Shown here piece after piece: positions 36,228-46,332 of a DNA stretch of 64,000 nucleotides. Origin of the DNA: Deltaproteobacteria bacterium (lineage in GTDB: Bacteria; Myxococcota; Kuafuiibacteriia; Kuafuiibacteriales; Kuafuiibacteriaceae). The notes below the pieces were generated by a model, which saw only the letters and a program-made list of their open reading frames with translations, was not told where the DNA came from and ran no database searches. Positions within the stretch are counted from its first letter, which is position 1; each line of letters begins with the position of its first letter. The position numbers and the translations under genes were made by a program. The DNA lies in the NCBI GenBank assembly GCA_016703535.1, contig JADJBV010000001.1, positions 3,772,001-3,836,000 on the forward strand, read 5' to 3'.

Positions 36228-37394
36228 CTACCGCTCCTGGACCATCCCCCTGAGCCGGGCCGCCCGACGACCGTCGGGGTGAAGCTCGAGATAAAGTTGA
36301 GCCCGCGCCTTGGCCTTCGGGTGTTGGCCCGCCTTCGACCAGCAATCGATCTCGTGGGCCAAGGCGTCTTCGGCCAAAGAGCCCCCAGGCTCGAGGCTCC
36401 GGGCGACCGCAAAGGCCTCGGCGGCCCGCTCCGGCTTGCCCAACTCCCGTTCGTAGATCCGGCCCAAGGTGAAGGCGGCCAACACCGCCTGTCCTTCACC
36501 GCGATGATCCCGCAGAGCGGTCTCCAAATAACCAGCGGCCTCGGCGGGGTGCCCGCTCAAGCGCGCCACGTCGGCGGCCAACAAGAGGCCCCGCAGATCG
36601 GCGATCGGCCCCTCTCCCCCTTGGTCCTCCAGCGCCTCATAAGCCTCGGCGAACAAGCCCTTTTCGGCCAGGTGGCGCCAGGAGCTCACGACCCGTTCGG
36701 CCCGTGGCTTCTTGGACCCCGGCTTCTTCTTCTTCGCCGAACGTCGGACCGCGGGCTCTTCGGTCGGTGGCTCTTCGCCGTCCTCCCGCACTTCCTCTTC
36801 GGGCTCGCCCGGATCGGGCGCCACGATCGCCCGCTCGCCCTCGAGCGCGAAGGTCATGCCGGCGGCCAACTCGTGCCGATTTTCTCCAGCGAAGACCGCC
36901 ACTCGGCCCCGATGGACGGAGACCTGCTCGGACCCTTCGTCGGAGACGGTGAAGGAGGTGCCCAACACCTCGACCCGCAGGCCTTCGGTGACCACTCGGA
37001 ACAAGCGGTTGGGGTTGGGCGCGACGTCGAAGCGGGCCCGACCGGTCTGGAGCGCGATCTCCATCAAGGCCTCGGTCGACTCCTCGACCCGCAACACCGT
37101 GCCTTCGGACAACAACACCGCCACCGACCCATCGGCGAAACGGATCACCCGCTCGTCGCTTTCGGCCTTGGTGACTTGCACCGGCGCCGCGGCTTCTTCC
37201 GGCTGGCTCGCCAACCAAAGGGCGCCGAACACCATCGAGAGGCCCACCGCGGCGCTGGTCCCGATCACCCGGCGTTGGCGGCGTCGTTCCTCCAACGCCC
37301 AAAAGCGAGCCAAGGCCCGTTCGGTGTCGGCGGGTTCAACCGGCGGCGCCAACAGACGCCCGGCCTCTTGGATTCGGCGAAGGGGTTCACTCAC
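36228..37394 (-). CDS. FecR-domain anti-sigma factor with TPR repeats
   Basis: 388 residues, overlapping the upstream sigma gene by 8 bases. A short cytoplasmic N-terminal region is followed by a transmembrane helix (TSAAVGLSMVFGALWLAS, ~44-62). The FecR core is beta-rich (VIRFADGSVAVLLSEGTVLRVEE, VTEGLRVEVLGTSFTVS). The region past ~195 is a charged Glu/Lys-rich linker (KKKPGSKKPRAERVV), then helical TPR-like units. In the FecIR system such proteins transmit an outer-membrane signal to an ECF sigma factor. Here that role is inferred from gene order. Confidence 0.85.
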   Translation of the reverse strand: MSEPLRRIQEAGRLLAPPVEPADTERALARFWALEERRRQRRVIGTSAAVGLSMVFGALWLASQPEEAAAPVQVTKAESDERVIRFADGSVAVLLSEGTVLRVEESTEALMEIALQTGRARFDVAPNPNRLFRVVTEGLRVEVLGTSFTVSDEGSEQVSVHRGRVAVFAGENRHELAAGMTFALEGERAIVAPDPGEPEEEVREDGEEPPTEEPAVRRSAKKKKPGSKKPRAERVVSSWRHLAEKGLFAEAYEALEDQGGEGPIADLRGLLLAADVARLSGHPAEAAGYLETALRDHRGEGQAVLAAFTLGRIYERELGKPERAAEAFAVARSLEPGGSLAEDALAHEIDCWSKAGQHPKAKARAQLYLELHPDGRRAARLRGMVQER

Positions 37395-37953
37395 GGAGCA
37401 CCCCCTCCAGCCCTTCGGTCGCGGTGTTGAGCTGGCGCTTCACCGAACTCAAGCCCATCCCCGTGATGGTCGCGATGTCCTCGAGCTTTTCACCTTCGAT
37501 CACCCGCAACACCCACACCACCCGCGCCTTGGCCGGGAGGTGCTCGAGGGCCCGGTAGATCTGCTGCAACAACACCACCTGCTCTTGATTGGCCGCATAC
37601 GGTGAGGTCTCCAACGGATCGGGACGATCGAGGCCCAGGGCCGCGGCCAAACGTCGCCTCCGCAGCCGGCGGATCGCGACCCGCACCGCGATGGCCCGCA
37701 GCCAACCTTTGGCCGCCCCGGGCTCCCGGATCTTGGCGTAACCCCGGTGGGCCTCGAGGAAGACGTCTTGCACGAAGTCGTCGACGTCGCTGGGCCGACC
37801 CAACATCCGCAGCCCGATCGCGGCGACCAAGCGGTGATAACGTCGAAAGAAATCATCAAAACCGAGCGGAGCCTCCTCCGGCCGCACCAGCCGAAGCCCT
37901 CCGCTCGTCTCCGTCGGGAGCGGCGCTTCGGCCTGGACTCGAGGGGGTCCCAT
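37387..37953 (-). CDS. ECF sigma factor of the FecR/TPR pair
   Basis: 188 residues. Sigma2 includes FFRRYHRLVAAIGLRMLG and SDVDDFVQDVFLEAHR; sigma4 includes LEHLPAKARVVWVLRVIEGE and MGLSSVKRQLNTA. An AAGAAGG immediately precedes the ATG. It heads a four-gene operon: sigma, FecR/TPR anti-sigma, outer-membrane barrel and giant MopE-like lipoprotein. This resembles signal-transduction circuits in which an outer-membrane protein relays a surface event to the sigma factor. The upstream 334-bp region holds a repeat feature and no clear promoter. Confidence 0.9.
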   Translation of the reverse strand: MGPPRVQAEAPLPTETSGGLRLVRPEEAPLGFDDFFRRYHRLVAAIGLRMLGRPSDVDDFVQDVFLEAHRGYAKIREPGAAKGWLRAIAVRVAIRRLRRRRLAAALGLDRPDPLETSPYAANQEQVVLLQQIYRALEHLPAKARVVWVLRVIEGEKLEDIATITGMGLSSVKRQLNTATEGLEGVLRE

Positions 37954-38075
37954 CCTTCTTCAGCATAGTGGCCTCGACCGGCCAAAACGGCCCACCCCAC
38001 CGTCGAAAACCTCCTCACCCCGCCAGTGAGATACGCATTTACCCCACACAGCCGCGGGCCATCCCCGTGATCTGG

Positions 38076-38252
38076 TCGTGATCGTGATCGTGGCCGTGGC
38101 CGTGGCCGTGGCCGAACCAACTCCGGCCGAACCAGCGCTCGGTGCCAGGTGGCGGCTTGGGAGGTGGGTTCATGGAGCCTGCGGTGGGTCGGTCACAGCC
38201 ACGGCCACGGCCACGGCCACGGCAACGATCACGATCACGATCACGATCACGA
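38076..38252. repeat. Mirrored microsatellite: (GTGATC)n(GTGGCC)n inverted repeat
   Basis: The left arm (38076-38114) begins TCGTGATCGTGATCGTG and runs into GGCCGTGGCCG repeats. The right arm (38196-38234, extending to about 38252) is its near-exact reverse complement with two mismatches over 39 bases. The centre is about 80 bases. The whole could fold into a long stem. It fills most of the 334-bp gap (37954-38287) between the sigma gene and the unknown two-TM protein gene. No tRNA, terminator or clear promoter is otherwise apparent in this gap. Confidence 0.85.
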
Positions 38253-38287
38253 TCGGATCGAGGGGATGGGGTCGGCAGTGGGGGTGT

Positions 38288-39925
38288 TTAGAGGGGATCG
38301 ATCTTGTCGACGCGGACGATGCCGTTTTTGTCGAGGACCACTCGGAGATGTTCGTAGCGCTCGAGTTGGGGGCGGCCTTTGCGGACGTGGCGGGCCCGGG
38401 TGACGACGTTCAAGTGATAGACCTTGGGCAACTTGGCTTCGTGGAAGGCGTCGCGGCCGGCGTCGAAGTAGCGGACCTTCTCCACCGGATCGTCGAGCCG
38501 CAACAAGAAATGCCGCATGTTGAAGCGCATGATGTCCCGGACGCCGTAACCTTCGGGGAGCCGCTCTTCCTCTTGCGTGTTCTCCACCTGCAGCGACTTT
38601 CGGTAGTGGAGCACCTCTTCTTGGAGCACATCGGTCTGCCGCACGGTGCGACGCTCCAAGCGGATCTGCCGCACCTTCTCTCGGACGTCGTTGAGCGAAA
38701 AGAAGCGCATCGTCTCCCGCAACTTCACGTCCAACATCCCCAGGCCGATCACCGCCAACGATGGCCCGACGATGTTGTGGGTGTGATCGGAGCGGCGCAG
38801 GCGGGCCGACAGGTATTCGTTGGTGAAGACCTTGATCCGATCTTTGAGCACGTAGGCCACCACCGCCAACGCGAAGAAGGTCATCTTGGTGCCGCCGGAA
38901 AGATCCGCGACCGTGGCCGGCAGTTGCGTCGCCAAGGCCCAGATTGCCGCCAAGGCCGCGCCCACCGAACCGACCGCGTTGCGCACGAAGGTGTCGCCCC
39001 GGGCTTTTCGGGCGTCGAGGTAGAGGGCCTGATGCACCGACTTCTTGAGCAGTGAGCTGCGATAACCGAAGTACTCCCCGGGCTCGTCCTGTTCCTTCTT
39101 CAGCAACAAGAAGTCGTATTTGGCCCGGTGTTCGGCTTCACTTCTGGCCAAGGCGGCGATGGTCGCGGTCGCCCGTGGCACAAAGGCCGAGCCGTCCAGA
39201 CGGCGGACGTCGGCCTCCAAGGCGCCGCACAACTTGCCCAGCTGCTCCTCGAGGAAGAGGCTCATGTATTCGTCGGCGTGGCTCATGGCCTCCACCAGGC
39301 TGTGGTGGCAGAGCCGCTCGAAGGGCCAAAGTTCGGCCCGCACCCGTCGGTAGGCCCAAAGGGAGCGCTGGATCTGGGAGAGGCTTTGGTGGAGCTCCGA
39401 GAGGAAACGTTCCCGGGCCCCGTTTTTGTCGTCGCTGCACTCGGGCAAGAGATCCTTGAGCCGCTTCACCTCTCGGCGGACCGCTTCGGTGTGAACGTAG
39501 GCGTAGAGCTTGACGTGGACCGCCAAGGCCGAAGAGGCCGGGGTTCGTTTGGTGGAGCGGAACTCCTCCAGGGCGTCGACGATCCGCGACAACGGCGAAC
39601 CCTCGTCGCCCGGATCTGCCAAACGATCGAGGCTCAAGGCCGGCGCCTCCAAGCGCATCAGGGCGTTGACGTCGGCGTAGAAGTCTTCCTTCGGATAGTT
39701 GCTCGCGTTGATCCCGATGTTGCGGGGGATAAAAAAATAGGTGTCGACCTTGAACAAGTGCTCTTCGGCTTGATCGAGGCGGTGGGCCACCCGGATCTCC
39801 AGCTGCTGGCGGTCGTGGACCTCGAACTGGATGGCGATGGCCAAGTGCCCACGCCCATCTTTTTGGGCCTCGTCCGGGGCCGGAGCCCGCTGCTCTTCGG
39901 CTAGGCTCTGGGCAACTTCAACCAC
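38288..39925 (-). CDS. Unknown two-transmembrane protein
   Basis: 545 residues from a GTG at 39925, overlapping the sensor-kinase gene by 25 bases. The first ~310 residues are helical, charged and Glu/Arg-rich (ETRFLSELHQSLSQ-type amphipathic helices). Two hydrophobic helices follow at about 317-335 and 346-362. The C-terminal ~180 residues return to charged helices. There is no signal peptide. I know no family, although the helices-then-two-TM layout is suggestive of membrane-anchored signalling or motor-associated proteins. Its close coupling to the degenerate sensor suggests a joint role. Confidence 0.6.
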   Translation of the reverse strand: MVEVAQSLAEEQRAPAPDEAQKDGRGHLAIAIQFEVHDRQQLEIRVAHRLDQAEEHLFKVDTYFFIPRNIGINASNYPKEDFYADVNALMRLEAPALSLDRLADPGDEGSPLSRIVDALEEFRSTKRTPASSALAVHVKLYAYVHTEAVRREVKRLKDLLPECSDDKNGARERFLSELHQSLSQIQRSLWAYRRVRAELWPFERLCHHSLVEAMSHADEYMSLFLEEQLGKLCGALEADVRRLDGSAFVPRATATIAALARSEAEHRAKYDFLLLKKEQDEPGEYFGYRSSLLKKSVHQALYLDARKARGDTFVRNAVGSVGAALAAIWALATQLPATVADLSGGTKMTFFALAVVAYVLKDRIKVFTNEYLSARLRRSDHTHNIVGPSLAVIGLGMLDVKLRETMRFFSLNDVREKVRQIRLERRTVRQTDVLQEEVLHYRKSLQVENTQEEERLPEGYGVRDIMRFNMRHFLLRLDDPVEKVRYFDAGRDAFHEAKLPKVYHLNVVTRARHVRKGRPQLERYEHLRVVLDKNGIVRVDKIDPL

Positions 39926-41532
39926 AACTCGACTCCATCACCCTCACTTTTGGTGCCGACGTCGCCGCCCAGGCCGTGCACCAAAGGCGCGATGCCCGGG
40001 ACCTTCAACTTCTTGGCGCCGGCGCAGTGCAGCGAAAAGGTGACCTGTTTGGGGCTGGATTCACCGTGGAGTCGGATGGTGGTGCCCGGCGAAGACTCGG
40101 CCAAGGCCACCTCCAAGAGGCGCCGCAGCGCCCGCCGCGATCGACCGTCAGCCTCCACCAAGTGGATCTCGGGGTGGGCCACCACAAACTCCACCGCCAC
40201 GTTGGCCCGCACCAGCTGAGCCTTGAGTTCGTCGGTGGCGCGGCGACACAACTCGATGGTCTCCAGGGCCTCCACCTGTTCGGCCCGAACCGGATCGATC
40301 TCGATCACCTTTTCGGCTTCGCTGGCGGTCCGCTCCAGCTCGGCGCCCAAGTCCACGTCTTCGATCTCACCCGCGGCGCTGCGCATGACCCGAATGCAGC
40401 GCTCCAAGGTTTTGGTGAGGGCACCCCCCTTCTTCTCCAGGTGAGCCGAGGTGACGATCAGGCCGGTCTGGGGGGCGCCGTCTTCGCCAAAAAGGCTGAG
40501 CCAACAGAGGTTCAACTCATGCCCGGACTTCATCCAAGGCGGTCGATAACCAAGCTGCTCTTGGCTGCGCCGTTCGGCGTGGGCCCGCTCGACCACCGGC
40601 CGGACCGCGGGATCGAGGACCAACCCCCGCAACTTCTCGTGTTCGTCGTGGGGCGAAAGTTCGCAGAGGCTTCGGGCCAGCCCGTTGATGGTGCTCGGCA
40701 TCCCTCGGCTGTCGTAGAGCACCAGGCCACACGGCAGATCGTCGAGGAGCGCCGCCAAGGTGGCCCGATCCGCGCCGGAGGTGATCAAGGTGCCCCTCAG
40801 GCGCGCCGCCAACTCTCGCAGGGCCTGGGCGGCCTCGCCGAGTTCGTCGTTGCTGTCGACCTCGATCGGAAAACCGAAGTCGCCAGCGGCGAAGGCCCGG
40901 GCGCTGTCCGCGATCCGGCGCAAGGGCCGAGAGACGACCAAGGCCGCCACCAAACTCAGCAACACCGCCGCCGACAGCCCGACCGCACCGGCGCGGTTGA
41001 TGAACTGGTAACCGCGATCGAAGGCGCCCAAGACCTCGGCGGTGGGCACCGACAAACGCACCACTCCCTTCACCGGTCCGACCTGTGGGAAACGACGGGC
41101 CACGTAGATCCGCTCGTCCCGGGTGGTCGCGCTGAAGCGGATCGAGGTGCCGGTGCCCTTCTCCAAGGCCTCGATCACCTCGGGCCGGTTGGAGTGATCG
41201 TCGCCCTGCCCTTTGCCCAACACCGAGTCACCGATCACCTCACCGCTGGGATCGATGATCGTGACCCGGCTCGGCATCGCCTCCAAGATCAGCCGGACCA
41301 CCGGCTCCAGATCCTCGGGCCGCACCCGCTCCAGGCGCGCGGCGATGGTGGTGGCCTCCTGCTGGAGCTCCCGGGTCACGGCGGTCCGCAGGTCGTCTTG
41401 AAAGAGGGTCCGCAGGTAGAGGATCGTCGGGACGAACACCAACCCGACCACCACCAGGTAGCTGACCATCACCTTGAAGTGCAGGGGGATGCGCGGCAGC
41501 CAGCTTCGACTGGGCTCGTCCGGGTCGTCCAA
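39901..41532 (-). CDS. Membrane sensor with PAS/HAMP and degenerate kinase region
   Basis: 543 residues. TM1 is at ~22-41 and TM2 at ~182-200, bracketing an extracytoplasmic sensor. HAMP follows (RPLRRIADSARAFAAGDFGFPIEV) and a PAS domain (~258-355, LDDLPCGLVLYDSRG). The C-terminal region retains a weak G2-like HGLGGDVGTKSEGDGVELWL and helical phosphotransfer-like stretches, but the conserved H-box HExx and N-box are not seen. I therefore call it a degenerate histidine kinase, possibly a pseudokinase or signal relay. Its TAG lies 25 bases inside the downstream unknown gene's start region. Confidence 0.7.
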   Translation of the reverse strand: MDDPDEPSRSWLPRIPLHFKVMVSYLVVVGLVFVPTILYLRTLFQDDLRTAVTRELQQEATTIAARLERVRPEDLEPVVRLILEAMPSRVTIIDPSGEVIGDSVLGKGQGDDHSNRPEVIEALEKGTGTSIRFSATTRDERIYVARRFPQVGPVKGVVRLSVPTAEVLGAFDRGYQFINRAGAVGLSAAVLLSLVAALVVSRPLRRIADSARAFAAGDFGFPIEVDSNDELGEAAQALRELAARLRGTLITSGADRATLAALLDDLPCGLVLYDSRGMPSTINGLARSLCELSPHDEHEKLRGLVLDPAVRPVVERAHAERRSQEQLGYRPPWMKSGHELNLCWLSLFGEDGAPQTGLIVTSAHLEKKGGALTKTLERCIRVMRSAAGEIEDVDLGAELERTASEAEKVIEIDPVRAEQVEALETIELCRRATDELKAQLVRANVAVEFVVAHPEIHLVEADGRSRRALRRLLEVALAESSPGTTIRLHGESSPKQVTFSLHCAGAKKLKVPGIAPLVHGLGGDVGTKSEGDGVELWLKLPRA

Positions 41533-41606
41533 GGTGACAGGAGTGTAACAAAGGCTGGCGGGCCATGCACCTTGATGGCTTCTTCGCCCCGTGCCATGGA
41601 CCAGAC

Positions 41607-41951
41607 GTGGCGACGAAGACCATCTTCGGGAAGATCATCGATCGAGAGATCCCGGCCGACATCGTCTTCGAGGACGAGCAGTGCCTGGCCTTCCGGGACA
41701 TCCACCCGGCGGCGCCGACCCACATCTTGGTGATCCCCAAGCGGCCGATCCCGATGGTGGAGCAGCTGACGCCGGCCGATGAAGGCCTGGTGGGGCACCT
41801 GTTCTACGTCGCCGCCCAACTCGCGAAAAAAGAGGGCCTGGCGGACGGCTATCGTTTGGTGGTGAACAACGGCGCCGAAGGTGGCCAGACCGTCTTTCAC
41901 CTCCACGTCCACCTGTTGGGCGGGCGCAGCCTGTCCTGGCCCCCCGGCTGA
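41607..41951 (+). CDS. HIT (histidine triad) nucleotide hydrolase
   Basis: 114 residues from the GTG at 41607; an earlier in-frame start at 41565 adds 14 residues that do not look like HIT. The sequence TIFGKIIDREIPADIVFED...LAFRDIHPAAPTHILVIPK matches the HINT family. The HIT signature HLHVHLLGG holds the triad with the catalytic His, and NNGAEGGQ precedes it. The enzyme hydrolyses purine-nucleoside phosphoramidates or related substrates. It is 3 bases upstream of the EEP gene, with which it is likely co-transcribed. Confidence 0.93.
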   Translation: MATKTIFGKIIDREIPADIVFEDEQCLAFRDIHPAAPTHILVIPKRPIPMVEQLTPADEGLVGHLFYVAAQLAKKEGLADGYRLVVNNGAEGGQTVFHLHVHLLGGRSLSWPPG

Positions 41952-41954
41952 GCC

Positions 41955-43025
41955 GTGGCCGCCCGGCGAAAGGCCCTCTCCGTGATCGGCATCACCCTCC
42001 TGCTGGGGGTCCTGGCGATCCCGCTCCTCGTGATCTTGATGGCCGGCGGGCTCCAGAGCCCCCGGCGCACCTCGGTCCCCCCCGAGACCTTGAGTGAGGT
42101 GCCGCCGCCGAGTGGCGCGCCGCCCGAGGTCCTGACGGTGGTCAGCTGGAACATCGCCTGGGGCTACGGCTGGGGCAGCGAAGGTTCGGGCAAGGCCCGG
42201 CCCCGGGATCACTTCGACGCTTCGATCGCCCAGATGGGCGCGGTGCTGAAGTCGGTCGGCGCTGATCTGGTGTTGTTGCAGGAGGTCGACTTCGGCTCCC
42301 GTCGCAGCCACCACCAAGACCAAGCCCGGTTGTTGGCCCAGGCGGCGGGCCTGCCGCACTTGGCCCGGGCCGAAAGTTGGACCGCACCGTGGGTGCCCTT
42401 CCCCTATTGGCCCCCGTCGGAGCAGTTCGGGACCATGCACTCGGGCGGCGCGATCTTGAGCCGCTTCCCGATCGAGCGGCACGAGGTCGAGTTGCTGGAG
42501 AAGCCCGCCGAAAACCCAGCTTGGTACAACCTGTTTTATCTCTTCCGCTACCTCGAGTCCGCCGAGGTGCGGATCGGCGATCGAACCTTGAAGGTGCTCA
42601 ACACCCACCTCGAGGCCTTCAAGCAGGACAATCGGGTTCTGCAAGCCAAGTTGACACGAGCCCGGCTGGAGGCCGCCATGGGCCCCTACGTGATCTACGG
42701 TGGAGATCTCAACTCGGTGCCCCCCGAGGCGCCCTATAAGAAGGGCTACCCGGACGAACCCGAGACCAACCACGAGAGCGACCCGACCATCAGCCTGTTC
42801 CGGGATCTGCCGGGGTTGATCGACACCATCGGCAGCAGCACCATCAGCGCTCGGCCCGAGGATTTTTATACTTTCCCCGCCCACGCGCCCAACCGAAAGT
42901 TGGACCATCTTTTTGTGGGGACCGGGTTCGAGATCGTAGAGGCCCGGGTGCTGAAAGAGGCGGGGCCCCACAGCGACCACCTTCCCCTCCTCCTCCGGGT
43001 CAGGTTCCGCCCCGCCCAAGATTGA
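41955..43025 (+). CDS. Membrane-anchored endonuclease/exonuclease/phosphatase (EEP) family protein
   Basis: 356 residues from a GTG three bases after the HIT stop. Residues ~9-32 form a signal anchor (SVIGITLLLGVLAIPLLVIL). From ~60: VVSWNIAWGY (metal-binding Asn), LVLLQEVDFG (metal-binding Glu), LKVLNTHLEA, VIYGGDLNSVPPEAP (catalytic Asp/Asn) and SDHLPLLLRV (catalytic Asp-His). These are the full EEP core, so it should be an active phosphodiesterase or nuclease of unknown substrate, with its active site outside the membrane. Confidence 0.85.
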   Translation: MAARRKALSVIGITLLLGVLAIPLLVILMAGGLQSPRRTSVPPETLSEVPPPSGAPPEVLTVVSWNIAWGYGWGSEGSGKARPRDHFDASIAQMGAVLKSVGADLVLLQEVDFGSRRSHHQDQARLLAQAAGLPHLARAESWTAPWVPFPYWPPSEQFGTMHSGGAILSRFPIERHEVELLEKPAENPAWYNLFYLFRYLESAEVRIGDRTLKVLNTHLEAFKQDNRVLQAKLTRARLEAAMGPYVIYGGDLNSVPPEAPYKKGYPDEPETNHESDPTISLFRDLPGLIDTIGSSTISARPEDFYTFPAHAPNRKLDHLFVGTGFEIVEARVLKEAGPHSDHLPLLLRVRFRPAQD

Positions 43026-43064
43026 CCCCACCCCGGGACCCGGGCGATAGGCAACGGACGGCCC

Positions 43065-45449
<2,385 letters not shown>

Positions 45450-45459
45450 TCTTCTTCCA

Positions 45460-46266
45460 TCAGCCCTCGGGGTCGGCTTCGAACTCGTAGGTCCGGACCG
45501 TAAAGATCCCCGAGATCTCGATCCGCAACAACCCATCTGCCTGGAGCGCAAAGGTCCGCCGTTCACCGCGGCTGAAGAGATGCCCCTTGTGCTCCACCAC
45601 CCCCGCGAGCTCGCCGGCGTGGAAGTTCAACACTTGAATGCGGTCGACCCGGACCTGGCGGGTCGCCTCCACGATCAAGTCGGCCCGACCCGAGGGATCC
45701 AAGATCCCTTCGACCCGAAAAGGACCACCGACCTGGATCGTGCGATGAGGTTCGGACGCCTCGATGGGCCGCAACCCCTCGAAGTCGAGCCCGCTTGGGG
45801 TCTCGTCGTGTCGAAAGCCGACGATCGCCTTCAGCCCCTGGTGGGCCACGTCGTAGAAGTGGTCGACGCCTTCTTCCTCCGCGGCCTGGCAACGCTTGGC
45901 TTCAGCGAGGGCCGCCTCGACCTCGGCGGGGAGTTGGCCGGTGACCGCGGGCTTGCCGTCGTAGTCGAAGGCCCACAACAGTCGCCCGTCCTGGTAGCAG
46001 GCCACCCGGGCCGCCATGCTGGAGTCGTCGGCGGTCCAAAAGATCGCCTGACCTCCGGCCGACAACTCTTGGGCGTGGGCCTCGTTGATCTTCCCCATGA
46101 AGTCCCAGCCCGAGCCGAGGGCCACGTACCAGCGGGGCAAAGCGAGGCCGAACAACCCGGTCTCGAGATCACTGCTCCGGGCCCCGGTGTCCCGGAGCCC
46201 AACGACCCGGAGGGCATGGGGGCGGCGATCGACGGCGACCGCGATCCAGCTCGAGCGGTAACCCAT
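45460..46266 (-). CDS. Conserved-type hypothetical protein
   Basis: 268 residues starting MGYRSSWIAVAV, an opening seen in other uncharacterised proteins of this type. The rest is mixed alpha/beta with LPRWYVALGSGWDFMG and VGGPFRVEGILDPSG. There is no signal peptide, membrane segment or metal motif. It is convergent with the hybrid kinase gene (10 bases between their stops), and the codon use matches its neighbours. I do not recognise a functional family. Confidence 0.55.
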   Translation of the reverse strand: MGYRSSWIAVAVDRRPHALRVVGLRDTGARSSDLETGLFGLALPRWYVALGSGWDFMGKINEAHAQELSAGGQAIFWTADDSSMAARVACYQDGRLLWAFDYDGKPAVTGQLPAEVEAALAEAKRCQAAEEEGVDHFYDVAHQGLKAIVGFRHDETPSGLDFEGLRPIEASEPHRTIQVGGPFRVEGILDPSGRADLIVEATRQVRVDRIQVLNFHAGELAGVVEHKGHLFSRGERRTFALQADGLLRIEISGIFTVRTYEFEADPEG

Positions 46267-46332
46267 GGTGCAGGGGCGGCGCCACGGGGCCCAGGGCGAC
46301 AGGCACCCGTGAGCCCCCGGGGGCCGAGCGGA

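Noticed and set aside
38149..38403. His/Asp-rich small protein (HGHGHG...DHDHDH) encoded by the microsatellite
   Set aside because: The text is only the translation of the GTGGCC/GATCAC repeat, with no ribosome-binding site and no conserved flanks.
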